From the NCBI GenBank assembly GCA_003133075.1, contig PKZN01000007.1:10538-38591 (forward strand): 28,054 bases of DNA, in the 5' to 3' direction. The translations under genes and the position numbers were made by a program. The notes under the pieces are model-generated. The model ran no database searches, had not been told where the DNA came from, and saw nothing but the letters and a program-made list of their open reading frames with translations. This stretch comes from Acidimicrobiaceae bacterium. GTDB lineage: Bacteria > Actinomycetota > Acidimicrobiia > Acidimicrobiales > RAAP-2. Positions 15,122 through 21,802 of the stretch are shown one piece after another (position 1 is the stretch's first letter; every line of letters begins with the position of its first letter).

Positions 15122-15539
15122 CGGGACTGTCCCCCTTTCGCTCGAGGACCCTCGGCGCCATGGCCGAGAGCACGCCGTTGACGAAGGACGGAGCACCGTC
15201 AGTCGAGAACGTCTTGGCGAGTTCGACGGCCTCGTCGAAGATGACGGCGAGCGGTGGTGCGTCATCCAGCATCAACTCGCCCACGGCCAAGGTCATAATG
15301 AGTCGATCGACGATGGCGATGCGCTCCAGGGGCCAATCGATCGCGAACTCGCTGATGAGCTCGTTGGCGTCGTCTTGGTGGGCCGCGGTCGAGAGTAAGA
15401 GGGCGACCGTGTACTCATCGGGTCGCGTGTTGAGCTCATTGAGAATCACCGTGACCGAACGTTCCTTGATGGTTGATTCGTAAAACAGTTCGAGGGCGCG
15501 CTCACGAGCGTGGTGGCGGCGGCGACCGAGTTCGCTCAC
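15102..15539 (-). CDS. nusB: Transcription antitermination factor NusB
   Basis: NusB (145 residues) binds boxA RNA with NusE/S10 and supports antitermination in rRNA operons. The sequence shows the family N-terminus RRRHHARERALELFYES, the central ANELISEFAIDWPLERIAIVDRLIM, then DEAVELAKTFSTDGAPSFVNGVLSAM, which is the characteristic C-terminal segment. Length is typical. The GTG at 15539 lies one nt after the efp stop, so efp and nusB are coupled, an order shared with Actinobacteria and Firmicutes. The 3' end overlaps the start of the SCO-fusion gene by 20 nt. Confidence 0.95.
   Translation of the reverse strand: MSELGRRRHHARERALELFYESTIKERSVTVILNELNTRPDEYTVALLLSTAAHQDDANELISEFAIDWPLERIAIVDRLIMTLAVGELMLDDAPPLAVIFDEAVELAKTFSTDGAPSFVNGVLSAMAPRVLERKGDSPDAGNGS
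15130..15138 (-). promoter_or_regulatory. Shine-Dalgarno deciding the SCO-fusion start
   Basis: AAAGGGGGA on the minus strand, within the nusB 3' end, is 8 nt from the ATG at 15121. It selects this ATG over the in-frame ATG three codons later and over the far upstream frame. Confidence 0.55.
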
Positions 15540-15540
15540 C

Positions 15541-16104
15541 CTACGCTCGGGTCATGTACTCACCGGTGCGAGTATCAACCTTGATCGCCTCGCCCGGGCC
15601 AACGAACAGCGGCACCTGTACCACGTAGCCGGTCTCTAACGTGGCCGATTTACGCGCCCCCGAGACGCGGTCGCCCTGGACACCGGGCTCCGTGTCGGCG
15701 ATCACGAGTTCCACCGACGCGGGCAGTTCGACCCCGATGATCTCGTCGTCGTAGGAGATCAACATGGCTTTGCCCGTCTCCTTTAAGAAGTTTGTCGCCT
15801 CGCCGAGGCTCTTCGAGGAGACGGGTACCTGGTCGTAATTGGACTGATCCATGAAGATGTAGTCGTCGCCGTCACGGTAGAGGTACTGCGTGTCGCGCTT
15901 GTCGATGATGGCTTGTTCGAGGCGCTCATCGGAACGGTAGGTGCGCTCGATGACGGCGCCGGTGCGGGCGTTGCGCAACTTGGTGCGAACGAAGGCACCG
16001 CCCTTACCGGGTTTGACGTGTTGGAACTCCATCACCGTGAAGAGTCCCTCGTCGATCTTGAGGGTGATGCCGTTACGTAGGTCTGAGGTGGAGATGGCGG
16101 CCAT
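15541..16104 (-). CDS. efp: Translation elongation factor P
   Basis: EF-P (187 residues) relieves ribosome stalling at proline runs. All three domains are visible: the N-terminal KOW-like domain with STSDLRNGITLKIDEGLFTV and the tip loop HVKPGKGGAFVRTKLRN, the middle OB domain with YLYRDGDDYIFMD, and the C-terminal OB domain with ATLETGYVVQVPLFV and DTRTGEYMTR. The tip lysine in PGKGG is present; the lysine-modifying enzymes are not in this window. An AAAGG lies about 11 nt upstream of the ATG. A -10-like TAGACT at 16140-16145 gives a short leader of about 28 nt, suggesting a promoter for efp-nusB-SCO. Confidence 0.97.
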   Translation of the reverse strand: MAAISTSDLRNGITLKIDEGLFTVMEFQHVKPGKGGAFVRTKLRNARTGAVIERTYRSDERLEQAIIDKRDTQYLYRDGDDYIFMDQSNYDQVPVSSKSLGEATNFLKETGKAMLISYDDEIIGVELPASVELVIADTEPGVQGDRVSGARKSATLETGYVVQVPLFVGPGEAIKVDTRTGEYMTRA

Positions 16105-16139
16105 GGGCCCGGGTGCCTTTCGCGATTCGTGCGCAGCCC

Positions 16140-16145
16140 AGTCTA
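16140..16145 (-). promoter_or_regulatory. efp: -10-like box upstream of efp
   Basis: TAGACT on the minus strand, in the 60-nt gap between aroQ and efp, matches the TANNNT boxes seen at other starts here, but lies 35 nt from the ATG, so this transcript would have a short leader. It would drive efp, nusB and the SCO fusion. Confidence 0.4.
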
Positions 16146-16164
16146 GGCAACGCCCGCGGCGCCC

Positions 16165-16608
16165 CTAAGCGCGCCCGCGCACCGCCAACACCGCTTCGAG
16201 GGCCACGTCGTAGCTCTCCGCGCCGAAACCGGCGATCGTCCCGTCGACCACGCCCGCGAGCGTGGAGACGTGTCGAAAGGGCTCGCGGGCGGCGGGATTG
16301 GAGAGGTGCACTTCAATCTTGACGCCCTCAAAGTTCGCCAACGCGTCGGCGAGCGCCCAGGAGGTGTGCGTGAGCGCGCCCGCGTTGACCACGATCGCCG
16401 CGTAGGTGCCGCGCGCGTCGCGCACGGCCTCGATGAGGTCACCTTCGAAGTTGGACTGACGGTCCTCGACGCTGTAGCCGACCTTTTCTGCCCGTTCGCG
16501 AAATCGCTGCACGTGCGCGGCGAGCGTCATCGTGCCGTAGATCTCGGGACTGCGCGACCCGAGCTGGTCGAGGTTCGGACCACTCAACAACAAGATCGCT
16601 TCGCTCAC
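16165..16608 (-). CDS. aroQ: 3-dehydroquinate dehydratase, type II
   Basis: Type II dehydroquinase (147 residues), which dehydrates 3-dehydroquinate to 3-dehydroshikimate in the shikimate pathway; the active form is a dodecamer. Motifs are GPNLDQLGSRSPEIYG near the N-terminus (with the catalytic Tyr and flexible-lid Arg), RQSNFEGDLIEAV, VNAGALTHTSWAL (usually NPGA; here NAGA) and EVHLSNPAAREPFRH containing the catalytic His. The GTG at 16608 overlaps the aroB stop (GTGA), with AAGGAGGA just upstream at an unusually short spacing of about 2-4 nt. It ends the aroC-aroK-aroB-aroQ run. Confidence 0.96.
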   Translation of the reverse strand: MSEAILLLSGPNLDQLGSRSPEIYGTMTLAAHVQRFRERAEKVGYSVEDRQSNFEGDLIEAVRDARGTYAAIVVNAGALTHTSWALADALANFEGVKIEVHLSNPAAREPFRHVSTLAGVVDGTIAGFGAESYDVALEAVLAVRGRA

Positions 16609-17654
16609 TGTCCTCCTTTGAACCGCGCGAGTGCGGTGCGCACGACCGTCTCGTCGACGTCGCCGACCAGCGAGAAGCCCCCCGGTCCGGCTAGGACGAA
16701 GCGTAGGTCGTGACGCGCCTTCTTGTCGTGACGCATCGCCTCGATGAGCTCATCGATGTCGTAGGAATCCGAAAGACGTCGAGCGAGACCCAAGGCGTCA
16801 AGCACCGCGTCGTGCTCGTCAACGACCTCGTCACCGACTCGCGCGAGGTCGCGTGCGAGTCGAGCGGCAAAGGCGAGACCGACCGCGACGGCTTCGCCGT
16901 GGCGCAGTTCGTCGGGGTCGCGCGCGAGCGCCACCTTCTCCATGGCGTGCGCGAGCGTGTGACCGTAGTTGAGCAGCGCCCGCGCGCCCCCTTCACGTTC
17001 GTCGCCCGCGACGAGTCGCGCCTTCAGTTCTACGGATACTGCAATGAGCGACTCCAACGCTACGGTGGCGAGATCCTCGGCGCGACGTCCCTCGAGCAGC
17101 CAGCACTTCGCCACCTCGCCCAGGCCGCTGCGGCGCTCTCGATCACTCAAGGTCGCCAACACCTCGGCGTCACAGAGCACCCCGAGGGGTTGGTAGAAGG
17201 CTCCGAGAAGGTTCTTGCCCGCGGCGAGGTTCACGCCGGTCTTGCCCCCAATTGCCGCGTCGACTTGACCGACGAGCGTCGTGGGAACGTTGATGAGTCC
17301 GACGCCTCGGAGGTAACTCGCGGCGGCGAAACCCGCGAGGTCGGTGACGGCGCCACCGCCCACACCCACCACCACGTCGTCACGAGAGAGTCGCGCCGCG
17401 GCGAGGGTCTCCACCAACTCACCCAACGCCCCAACGGTCTTGGCGGATTCGCCCTCGGGTACGAGCGCGACGAACTGATCGAGTCCACTGTCGAGGTCGA
17501 ACCACGGTTGTGCGGCGAGCGACGCCGAGGTCACCAGCGCGACCGACTTCGCCCCCGGCGCGTGCGCTTCGATCAACGTCTTCAAGCGACGGCGAGCGCC
17601 GGCTTCGATGACGACGTCGTAGCGTCGCTCGCCGAGATCGACGCCCACCTTCAC
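16605..17654 (-). CDS. aroB: 3-dehydroquinate synthase
   Basis: Dehydroquinate synthase (349 residues), the NAD- and metal-dependent enzyme that cyclises DAHP to 3-dehydroquinate. Visible motifs are VPEGESAKTVGALGELVE, GGGAVTDLAGFAAASYLRG (nucleotide binding), PTTLVGQVDAAIGGKTGVN, and the metal-site segments RSGLGEVAKCW and LLNYGHTLAHAMEK, followed by HGEAVAVGLAF. The start is GTG at 17654, which overlaps the aroK stop by 4 nt (GTGA) and gives the normal N-terminus MKVGVDLGERRYDVVI. The longer frame reaching 17750 lies inside aroK and is rejected. aroQ follows with a 4-nt overlap. Confidence 0.96.
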   Translation of the reverse strand: MKVGVDLGERRYDVVIEAGARRRLKTLIEAHAPGAKSVALVTSASLAAQPWFDLDSGLDQFVALVPEGESAKTVGALGELVETLAAARLSRDDVVVGVGGGAVTDLAGFAAASYLRGVGLINVPTTLVGQVDAAIGGKTGVNLAAGKNLLGAFYQPLGVLCDAEVLATLSDRERRSGLGEVAKCWLLEGRRAEDLATVALESLIAVSVELKARLVAGDEREGGARALLNYGHTLAHAMEKVALARDPDELRHGEAVAVGLAFAARLARDLARVGDEVVDEHDAVLDALGLARRLSDSYDIDELIEAMRHDKKARHDLRFVLAGPGGFSLVGDVDETVVRTALARFKGGQ

Positions 17655-18151
17655 GGGATCACGCTCGTCGCGCGCTCGATGACGCGTTGCACGACGTCCT
17701 CCAGTGGCCCCGAGGTGTCGACTCGTGCTCGCGACACGGCCTTGTACCACGACTCGCGTTGGCGGCGCAGGGCCGCCAGGCTCGCGCGATGATCCTCGCC
17801 GAGGAGCGGCCGATCACCCTCGCCGACACGAGCGAGCAAGGTCTCGTCGTCACTGTCGAGCCACAAGGTGTTCTCGCGCTCGAGTGACGTACGCGCGTCA
17901 GCGGTGCTGACGATGCCCGCACCGGTTGAGACGACCGCGTCCTCGGCCAACGCAACGATGAGGGCCGCACGTTCCACCTCGCGAAAGGCCGATTCACCGC
18001 GCTCGCGAAGATACTGCGCGGCGGGCATACCGACGAGCAGCGCCAGTTCGTCGTCGGTGTCGATGACGGGGCAGGACCAGGCGTCAGCGAGGGCCCGAGC
18101 GAGCGTGGTCTTGCCCGCGCCCGGCAGTCCCACGAGGACCAGACGGGCCAC
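17651..18151 (-). CDS. aroK: Shikimate kinase
   Basis: Shikimate kinase (166 residues) phosphorylates shikimate at the 3-position using ATP. The Walker A loop is GLPGAGKTT near residues 8-16. The substrate-binding region is DTDDELALLVGMPAAQYLRERGESAFREVE, including the DxD Asp pair and FRxxE. GAGIV (usually GGG) near residue 77 and the lid segment GEGDRPLL complete the family pattern. The GTG start at 18151 is 3 nt after the aroC stop. It overlaps aroB by 4 nt. Confidence 0.96.
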   Translation of the reverse strand: MARLVLVGLPGAGKTTLARALADAWSCPVIDTDDELALLVGMPAAQYLRERGESAFREVERAALIVALAEDAVVSTGAGIVSTADARTSLERENTLWLDSDDETLLARVGEGDRPLLGEDHRASLAALRRQRESWYKAVSRARVDTSGPLEDVVQRVIERATSVIP

Positions 18152-18154
18152 GGA

Positions 18155-19342
18155 CTACTCCTCGTGGGCGGCCGAGGCCGTGGAGCCCAGGTTCGCGACG
18201 TAGCCGTCGTGATTTCGCACGAACTCCTCCACCGAGTCGCCGCCGAACTTACGCAGCGCCTCGTTCGCCAGTACCAGCGCCATCATGGCTTCGGCGATAA
18301 CCCCCATGGCCGGAACGGCCGTGACGTCGGTGCGCTCCTTGAACGAGACCGTCGAGGCGCCCGTCGCGACGTCGACGGTCTCGAGGACCGGTCGGTTGAG
18401 TGTCGCCAAGGGTTTCATCGCGACCTTGGCGATCAGCGGTGCCCCCGAGGTCATCCCGCCCTCGAGTCCGCCCGCGTGATCGCTGCGGCGCACGTACCCG
18501 CCGCCGATGTCGTAGGTCGTGTCGACGGCGATTGCGTCATGCGCCACGCTGCCGCGCTGGCTCGCCTGCGCCATGCCGTCACCGATCTCGACGGCCTTGA
18601 CGGCTTGAATGCTCATCAGTGCCCCGGCCAGGAGCCCGTCGAGCTTGCGGTCCCAGTGCACGTAGCTCCCGAGTCCGACCGGTACGCCGTAGGCGATCAC
18701 CTCGACGATTCCCCCGAGGGAGTCGCCCTCTTTCGCGGCGGCCTTGATTTCGGCGATCATGGCCGCTTCGCTCGACTCGTCAAAGCAGCGCACCTCGCTC
18801 TCGTCAACGCGCGCGAGGTCCTCGGGCAGTGGCCGGCCGCCCGTCGATTCGACCGTGCCGATGCGCACCACGTGCGAGACGATCTGGACGCCGATGGTCG
18901 AGAGCAGGGACTTGGCGAAGAATCCGGCCACCACACGAGCGGCCGTTTCGCGGGCGCTGGCGCGCTCGAGCACGTCGCGGGCGTCGTCGAAGGCGTACTT
19001 TTGCATCCCCGCCAAATCCGCGTGGCCGGGTCGCGGCGCGGTGAGTTTCTTGCTCGGTGTCCCGGGTTCGGCCGACATCTCTTCTTGCCACTTGGGCCAC
19101 TCCGAATTGAGGATCTCAATCGCCACCGGCGAACCCAGCGTGCGTCCGTGACGCACGCCACCGATGAGGCGCAACTCGTCTTGCTCGAAGCGCATTCGTG
19201 GACCTCGGCCGTACCCCAAGCGACGCCGGGCCAACTCGTTCGCGACGTTCGTCTCGCGCACGCCCAGCCCCGCGGGGAGACCTTCGATAATGACGCTCAG
19301 TGAGGGACCGTGACTCTCACCGGCCGTGAGGAAGCGCAACAT
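18155..19342 (-). CDS. aroC: Chorismate synthase
   Basis: Chorismate synthase (395 residues) makes chorismate from EPSP with reduced FMN. Conserved segments include the N-terminal LRFLTAGESHGPSLSVIIEG, RRRLGYGRGPRM, the loop RPGHADLAGMQKY, RDVLERASARETAARV, and the C-terminal GGLEGGMTSGAPL. Length fits the long bacterial form. TAGAAT at 19349-19354 lies 6 nt before the ATG with no Shine-Dalgarno, so the message is probably leaderless and this is probably the promoter of aroC-aroK-aroB-aroQ. Chorismate is also the precursor of the menaquinone pathway represented by the men genes further along. Confidence 0.97.
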   Translation of the reverse strand: MLRFLTAGESHGPSLSVIIEGLPAGLGVRETNVANELARRRLGYGRGPRMRFEQDELRLIGGVRHGRTLGSPVAIEILNSEWPKWQEEMSAEPGTPSKKLTAPRPGHADLAGMQKYAFDDARDVLERASARETAARVVAGFFAKSLLSTIGVQIVSHVVRIGTVESTGGRPLPEDLARVDESEVRCFDESSEAAMIAEIKAAAKEGDSLGGIVEVIAYGVPVGLGSYVHWDRKLDGLLAGALMSIQAVKAVEIGDGMAQASQRGSVAHDAIAVDTTYDIGGGYVRRSDHAGGLEGGMTSGAPLIAKVAMKPLATLNRPVLETVDVATGASTVSFKERTDVTAVPAMGVIAEAMMALVLANEALRKFGGDSVEEFVRNHDGYVANLGSTASAAHEE

Positions 19343-19348
19343 CGTTCA

Positions 19349-19354
19349 ATTCTA
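19349..19354 (-). promoter_or_regulatory. aroC: -10 box for leaderless aroC-aroK-aroB-aroQ transcript
   Basis: TAGAAT on the minus strand, 6 nt before the ATG at 19342. It is a near-consensus -10 sequence and leaves no room for a Shine-Dalgarno. Confidence 0.55.
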
Positions 19355-19375
19355 CGCTGCGCCACCGCGCCGCCC

Positions 19376-20026
19376 CTACTCCGCGGAGTAGAAGGGGTTC
19401 TCACCCGAGGCGTGATCGGTGACGTCGAGCACGCTCGCCAACTCGGGAATCGCCTCGCGCAGCATCGTCTCGATACCTTGGGACAAGGTGAGTCGACTCA
19501 TTGAACAGCCCTGACATCCGCCAGAGAGTTTGATGTAGGCGGTCTTGGTCTCTTCGTTCATCGCCACCAAGTCGGCGCGGCCGCCGTGGGAGGCGATGGA
19601 GGGATTGACCTGCTCTTCGAGCACCACCAGCGCAACCGATCCGAGGGGTCCAGTGACGCCGAGCTCGAGGATCTCCGGTGGCAGACCGGGATTAATCTCT
19701 TCGGGCGTGGGGCTGTTGGGGTTCACCAACACCAAGCCGCCGCCGCCTTCGTTGGCGAACTCCAGACGACTACCGCGCAGGCGGTCCACGCTCGCCGCGG
19801 GCACGACGATGGTGACGTCGCCGTCTCGACCAATCGCCGCGTCCTCCGGGGCCAGGTTGAGTTCGGAGAAGTACAGGTCGTAGGAGTAGCCCGCGCCGCG
19901 CGTGCCGGTCACTTCGACCCACAACGCGAGCGTCTCGCTCGGCGTCTCGTTGTTCAACGCGTCGATCACGACGTTGCGAGCCTCTTCAGTGAGGGTGAGT
20001 ACGTCGAACGTGTCTATCGAAGTCAT
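19376..20026 (-). CDS. NfuA-like Fe-S cluster carrier (degenerate A-type domain plus NifU C-terminal domain)
   Basis: A 216-residue iron-sulfur carrier that hands clusters to target enzymes. The N-terminal part (about residues 9-105) resembles an A-type scaffold domain but has no cysteines, as in NfuA. The C-terminal part (about 120-200) is a NifU-type domain with the cluster-binding CxxC in KLSGGCQGCSMSRLT (C171, C174). The two-domain layout and length match NfuA. TAGACT at 20033-20038 lies 6 nt before the ATG, suggesting a leaderless mRNA. It is divergent from the cysteine-rich gene at 20082 with a 55-nt gap. Confidence 0.9.
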   Translation of the reverse strand: MTSIDTFDVLTLTEEARNVVIDALNNETPSETLALWVEVTGTRGAGYSYDLYFSELNLAPEDAAIGRDGDVTIVVPAASVDRLRGSRLEFANEGGGGLVLVNPNSPTPEEINPGLPPEILELGVTGPLGSVALVVLEEQVNPSIASHGGRADLVAMNEETKTAYIKLSGGCQGCSMSRLTLSQGIETMLREAIPELASVLDVTDHASGENPFYSAE

Positions 20027-20032
20027 GTCCGA

Positions 20033-20038
20033 AGTCTA
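20033..20038 (-). promoter_or_regulatory. -10 box for leaderless nfuA-like transcript
   Basis: TAGACT on the minus strand, 6 nt before the ATG at 20026, with no Shine-Dalgarno. Confidence 0.5.
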
Positions 20039-20068
20039 GAGGTGGCTCCCTCGAGGTGCCGCGCCAAC

Positions 20069-20074
20069 TAAGTT
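20069..20074 (+). promoter_or_regulatory. -10-like box for leaderless transcript of the cysteine-rich gene
   Basis: TAAGTT lies 7 nt before the GTG at 20082; no Shine-Dalgarno is seen. Confidence 0.45.
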
Positions 20075-20081
20075 TTCCTAC

Positions 20082-20822
20082 GTGACCCCCATCCCCCGCG
20101 ACGCCCACGAATGGCTGAGTTTCGAGGACACCAAGCGCGAGCGCACTTGGATGTTCGACGTGACGTTCTTAGAGAGCAACTGGACCTGCATCTTTGGCAA
20201 CGGGTGCCAGGGTGTGTTGACCGGTGCGTCACCCGAGCTCGTCCAAGGCTGTTGCAGTTACGGCGCGCACTTCACCGACGCGAAGGATCAACGGCGGGTC
20301 GAAAAGGCCGCCACGCGGCTCACCGATGACCAGTGGCAGTTCAAGGCCAAGGGGAAAAACGGAACGACGCGCGTGAAGAAAAACGGCGAGATCGTCACTC
20401 GCCTCGTCCAAGACGCCTGCATCTTCTTGAACCGCCCGGACTTTCACCGCGGTCCTGGATGTGCGCTACACGTGATGGCCATCGACAACAAGGAGAGTTA
20501 CATCCCCTTGAAGCCGGAAGTCTGTTGGCAGTTGCCGCTTCGCCGCGACGACGAGGTCCAAGACGACGGCCACGTGATCACGCGCATCTCTCAGTGGGAC
20601 CGGCGCGACTGGGGACCAGGCGGCGCGGAGTTCCACTGGTGGTGCACCGAGTCCGCCTCGGCCTTCGTCGGCAAGACGCGGGTTGTCGATTCGATGCACG
20701 ACGAACTCGTCGCGATGGTGGGTGAGAGCGTCTACGGTCGACTGCGCGACTACTTAGACACGCGCGCTACGCAACCCAAGGCGACGCGCCTCGCGCACCC
20801 GGTGGTACGAAGGAAGTCCTAA
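20082..20822 (+). CDS. Conserved cysteine-rich protein, possible metal-binding (function unknown)
   Basis: A 246-residue soluble protein with eight cysteines (C36, C42, C57, C58, C113, C127, C148, C188) and several His/Trp-rich segments: NWTCIFGNGCQGV, VQGCCSYGAHF, DACIFLNRPDFHRGPGCALH, KPEVCWQLPLRR and EFHWWCTES. The CxnCC arrangement resembles YkgJ/DUF3109-type putative zinc- or iron-chelating proteins, but I cannot assign the family with certainty. The look is that of a protein conserved across Actinobacteria. There is no signal peptide. It is divergent from the NfuA-like gene, which raises, without proving, a link to iron-sulfur metabolism. The stop overlaps the convergent small zinc-finger gene by 3-4 nt. 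Confidence 0.8.
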   Translation: MTPIPRDAHEWLSFEDTKRERTWMFDVTFLESNWTCIFGNGCQGVLTGASPELVQGCCSYGAHFTDAKDQRRVEKAATRLTDDQWQFKAKGKNGTTRVKKNGEIVTRLVQDACIFLNRPDFHRGPGCALHVMAIDNKESYIPLKPEVCWQLPLRRDDEVQDDGHVITRISQWDRRDWGPGGAEFHWWCTESASAFVGKTRVVDSMHDELVAMVGESVYGRLRDYLDTRATQPKATRLAHPVVRRKS

Positions 20823-21031
20823 CCCTCGGCGGCGAGGGGGTCTTCCTCGCTAAAGGTCGTGCGCGGCAACGATCCCAAGATCTCTTCGTAGCGATCTTCT
20901 TCGGCGAGACACCACTCGGCGTGCACGTCATCGGGCGCGGCACCGCACTCGACACAGGTGGTAGCCCGTGGACCGGTGGCGCGCTTGAGTTCTCGAGCTT
21001 CTACAAAACGGCGATGGCGGCCCTTTTTCAC
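20819..21031 (-). CDS. Small zinc-finger-like protein (70 aa)
   Basis: A 70-residue basic-then-acidic protein starting MKKGRHRRFVEARELKR. It has a single candidate zinc site, CVECGAAPDDVHAEWC (C26, C29, H37, C41), followed by an acidic tail. The GTG at 21031 has GAGGAG about 5-6 nt upstream, which supports translation. Function is unknown; the basic N-terminus could contact nucleic acid. It converges on the cysteine-rich gene and is divergent from the 74-residue gene across 115 nt. Confidence 0.7.
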   Translation of the reverse strand: MKKGRHRRFVEARELKRATGPRATTCVECGAAPDDVHAEWCLAEEDRYEEILGSLPRTTFSEEDPLAAEG

Positions 21032-21134
21032 GTCAACTCCTCACTAGTCGCGGGCCAATACCTGGCGGCGACGGCGACCCAAAAAGACCGAGTCGAGTAT
21101 CCATACTACCAAGTCACGTGCTCAATTGAGCCTC

Positions 21135-21140
21135 TAGCAT
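21135..21140 (+). promoter_or_regulatory. -10 box for leaderless transcript of the 74-aa gene
   Basis: TAGCAT lies 6 nt before the GTG at 21147; no Shine-Dalgarno is seen. Confidence 0.5.
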
Positions 21141-21146
21141 CGCCTT

Positions 21147-21371
21147 GTGAGCCAAGCCTTTGACCCCAATGAGATGATTCTGCGCTTTCGCGAGCGCGCC
21201 GACGCCGTCAAGCGGCGAGGACTGCCCCCGGTTGAAGGACCCGAGCGCCTTCGCTTCATCGAGGCGGCCAAACTCGACTTCCAGGACTACGCCATGCTCG
21301 GTGACGCGATCGCGACCCTAGAAGACGGCATCTTGCGCCTGGAGATCGACCTGCGACCCCCGACGAGTTAG
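21147..21371 (+). CDS. Small conserved hypothetical protein (74 aa)
   Basis: A 74-residue, mostly helical, soluble protein with segments ILRFRERADAVKRRGLPPVEGPER and AKLDFQDYAMLGDAI. I do not recognise a functional domain. The GTG start is backed by the TANNNT box 6 nt upstream. The frame ends at 21371, overlapping the end of the convergent lipoprotein gene by about 4 nt. The regular amphipathic pattern and fit between neighbours support coding. Confidence 0.7.
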   Translation: MSQAFDPNEMILRFRERADAVKRRGLPPVEGPERLRFIEAAKLDFQDYAMLGDAIATLEDGILRLEIDLRPPTS

Positions 21372-21802
21372 GAAGTGACCACGCTGGCGACGCGAGCGCG
21401 GGCCTCGGCCAACTGCGCTGCGCCCCGCTCGAGCAGCGAGAGCGACCTTGATCGCACCGCGGCGTTCGTTGCGGCGCCGTAGCACTCGGTGGCCCCGGCG
21501 CCGAGGTTGCCGTAGGCCTTACTGAGGAGCGTCGTCGCTTGCTGATCGGGCGTGGGAAGATCGTCGTTCGCACTGAGCGAGTCGTAGTAGAGGACCCCAC
21601 AGACGGTGTGCAGGACCACCGCGGTGCTCGTCGAGTCGTTGAGCGCGCGGACCGAGTGTGCGGCGTCCACGCGCAGGGTCCTCGAGGTGGCGATGAAGCT
21701 GTTCTTCGAGGTCCAACCGGACATCGCCGAGGACGCGCTCACCGTGCCACACCCACTCAACACGACGCCGGCGAGCAGGAGCGCGCCGAGAAGTCGGATC
21801 AC
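21368..21802 (-). CDS. Small lipoprotein, unknown function
   Basis: A 144-residue predicted lipoprotein. The N-terminus IRLLGALLLAGVVLSGCGTV has a lipobox with LSGC, so C18 would be lipidated after signal-peptide II cleavage. The mature part has two more cysteines (in LHTVCGVLYYD and TECYGAA) and a mainly helical pattern. The GTG at 21802 overlaps the tyrS stop by 4 nt (GTGA), so it is translationally coupled to tyrS. The longer frame extending into tyrS lacks a signal peptide at its start and is rejected. No functional family is recognised. Confidence 0.8.
   Translation of the reverse strand: MIRLLGALLLAGVVLSGCGTVSASSAMSGWTSKNSFIATSRTLRVDAAHSVRALNDSTSTAVVLHTVCGVLYYDSLSANDDLPTPDQQATTLLSKAYGNLGAGATECYGAATNAAVRSRSLSLLERGAAQLAEARARVASVVTS

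Noticed and set aside
16710..17792. 360-codon open frame on the plus strand
   Set aside because: It is antisense to aroB and aroK and has no domain-like segments.
18164..19303. 379-codon open frame on the plus strand
   Set aside because: It lies wholly antisense to aroC, which matches its family throughout. High-GC coding DNA often leaves the opposite frame open.
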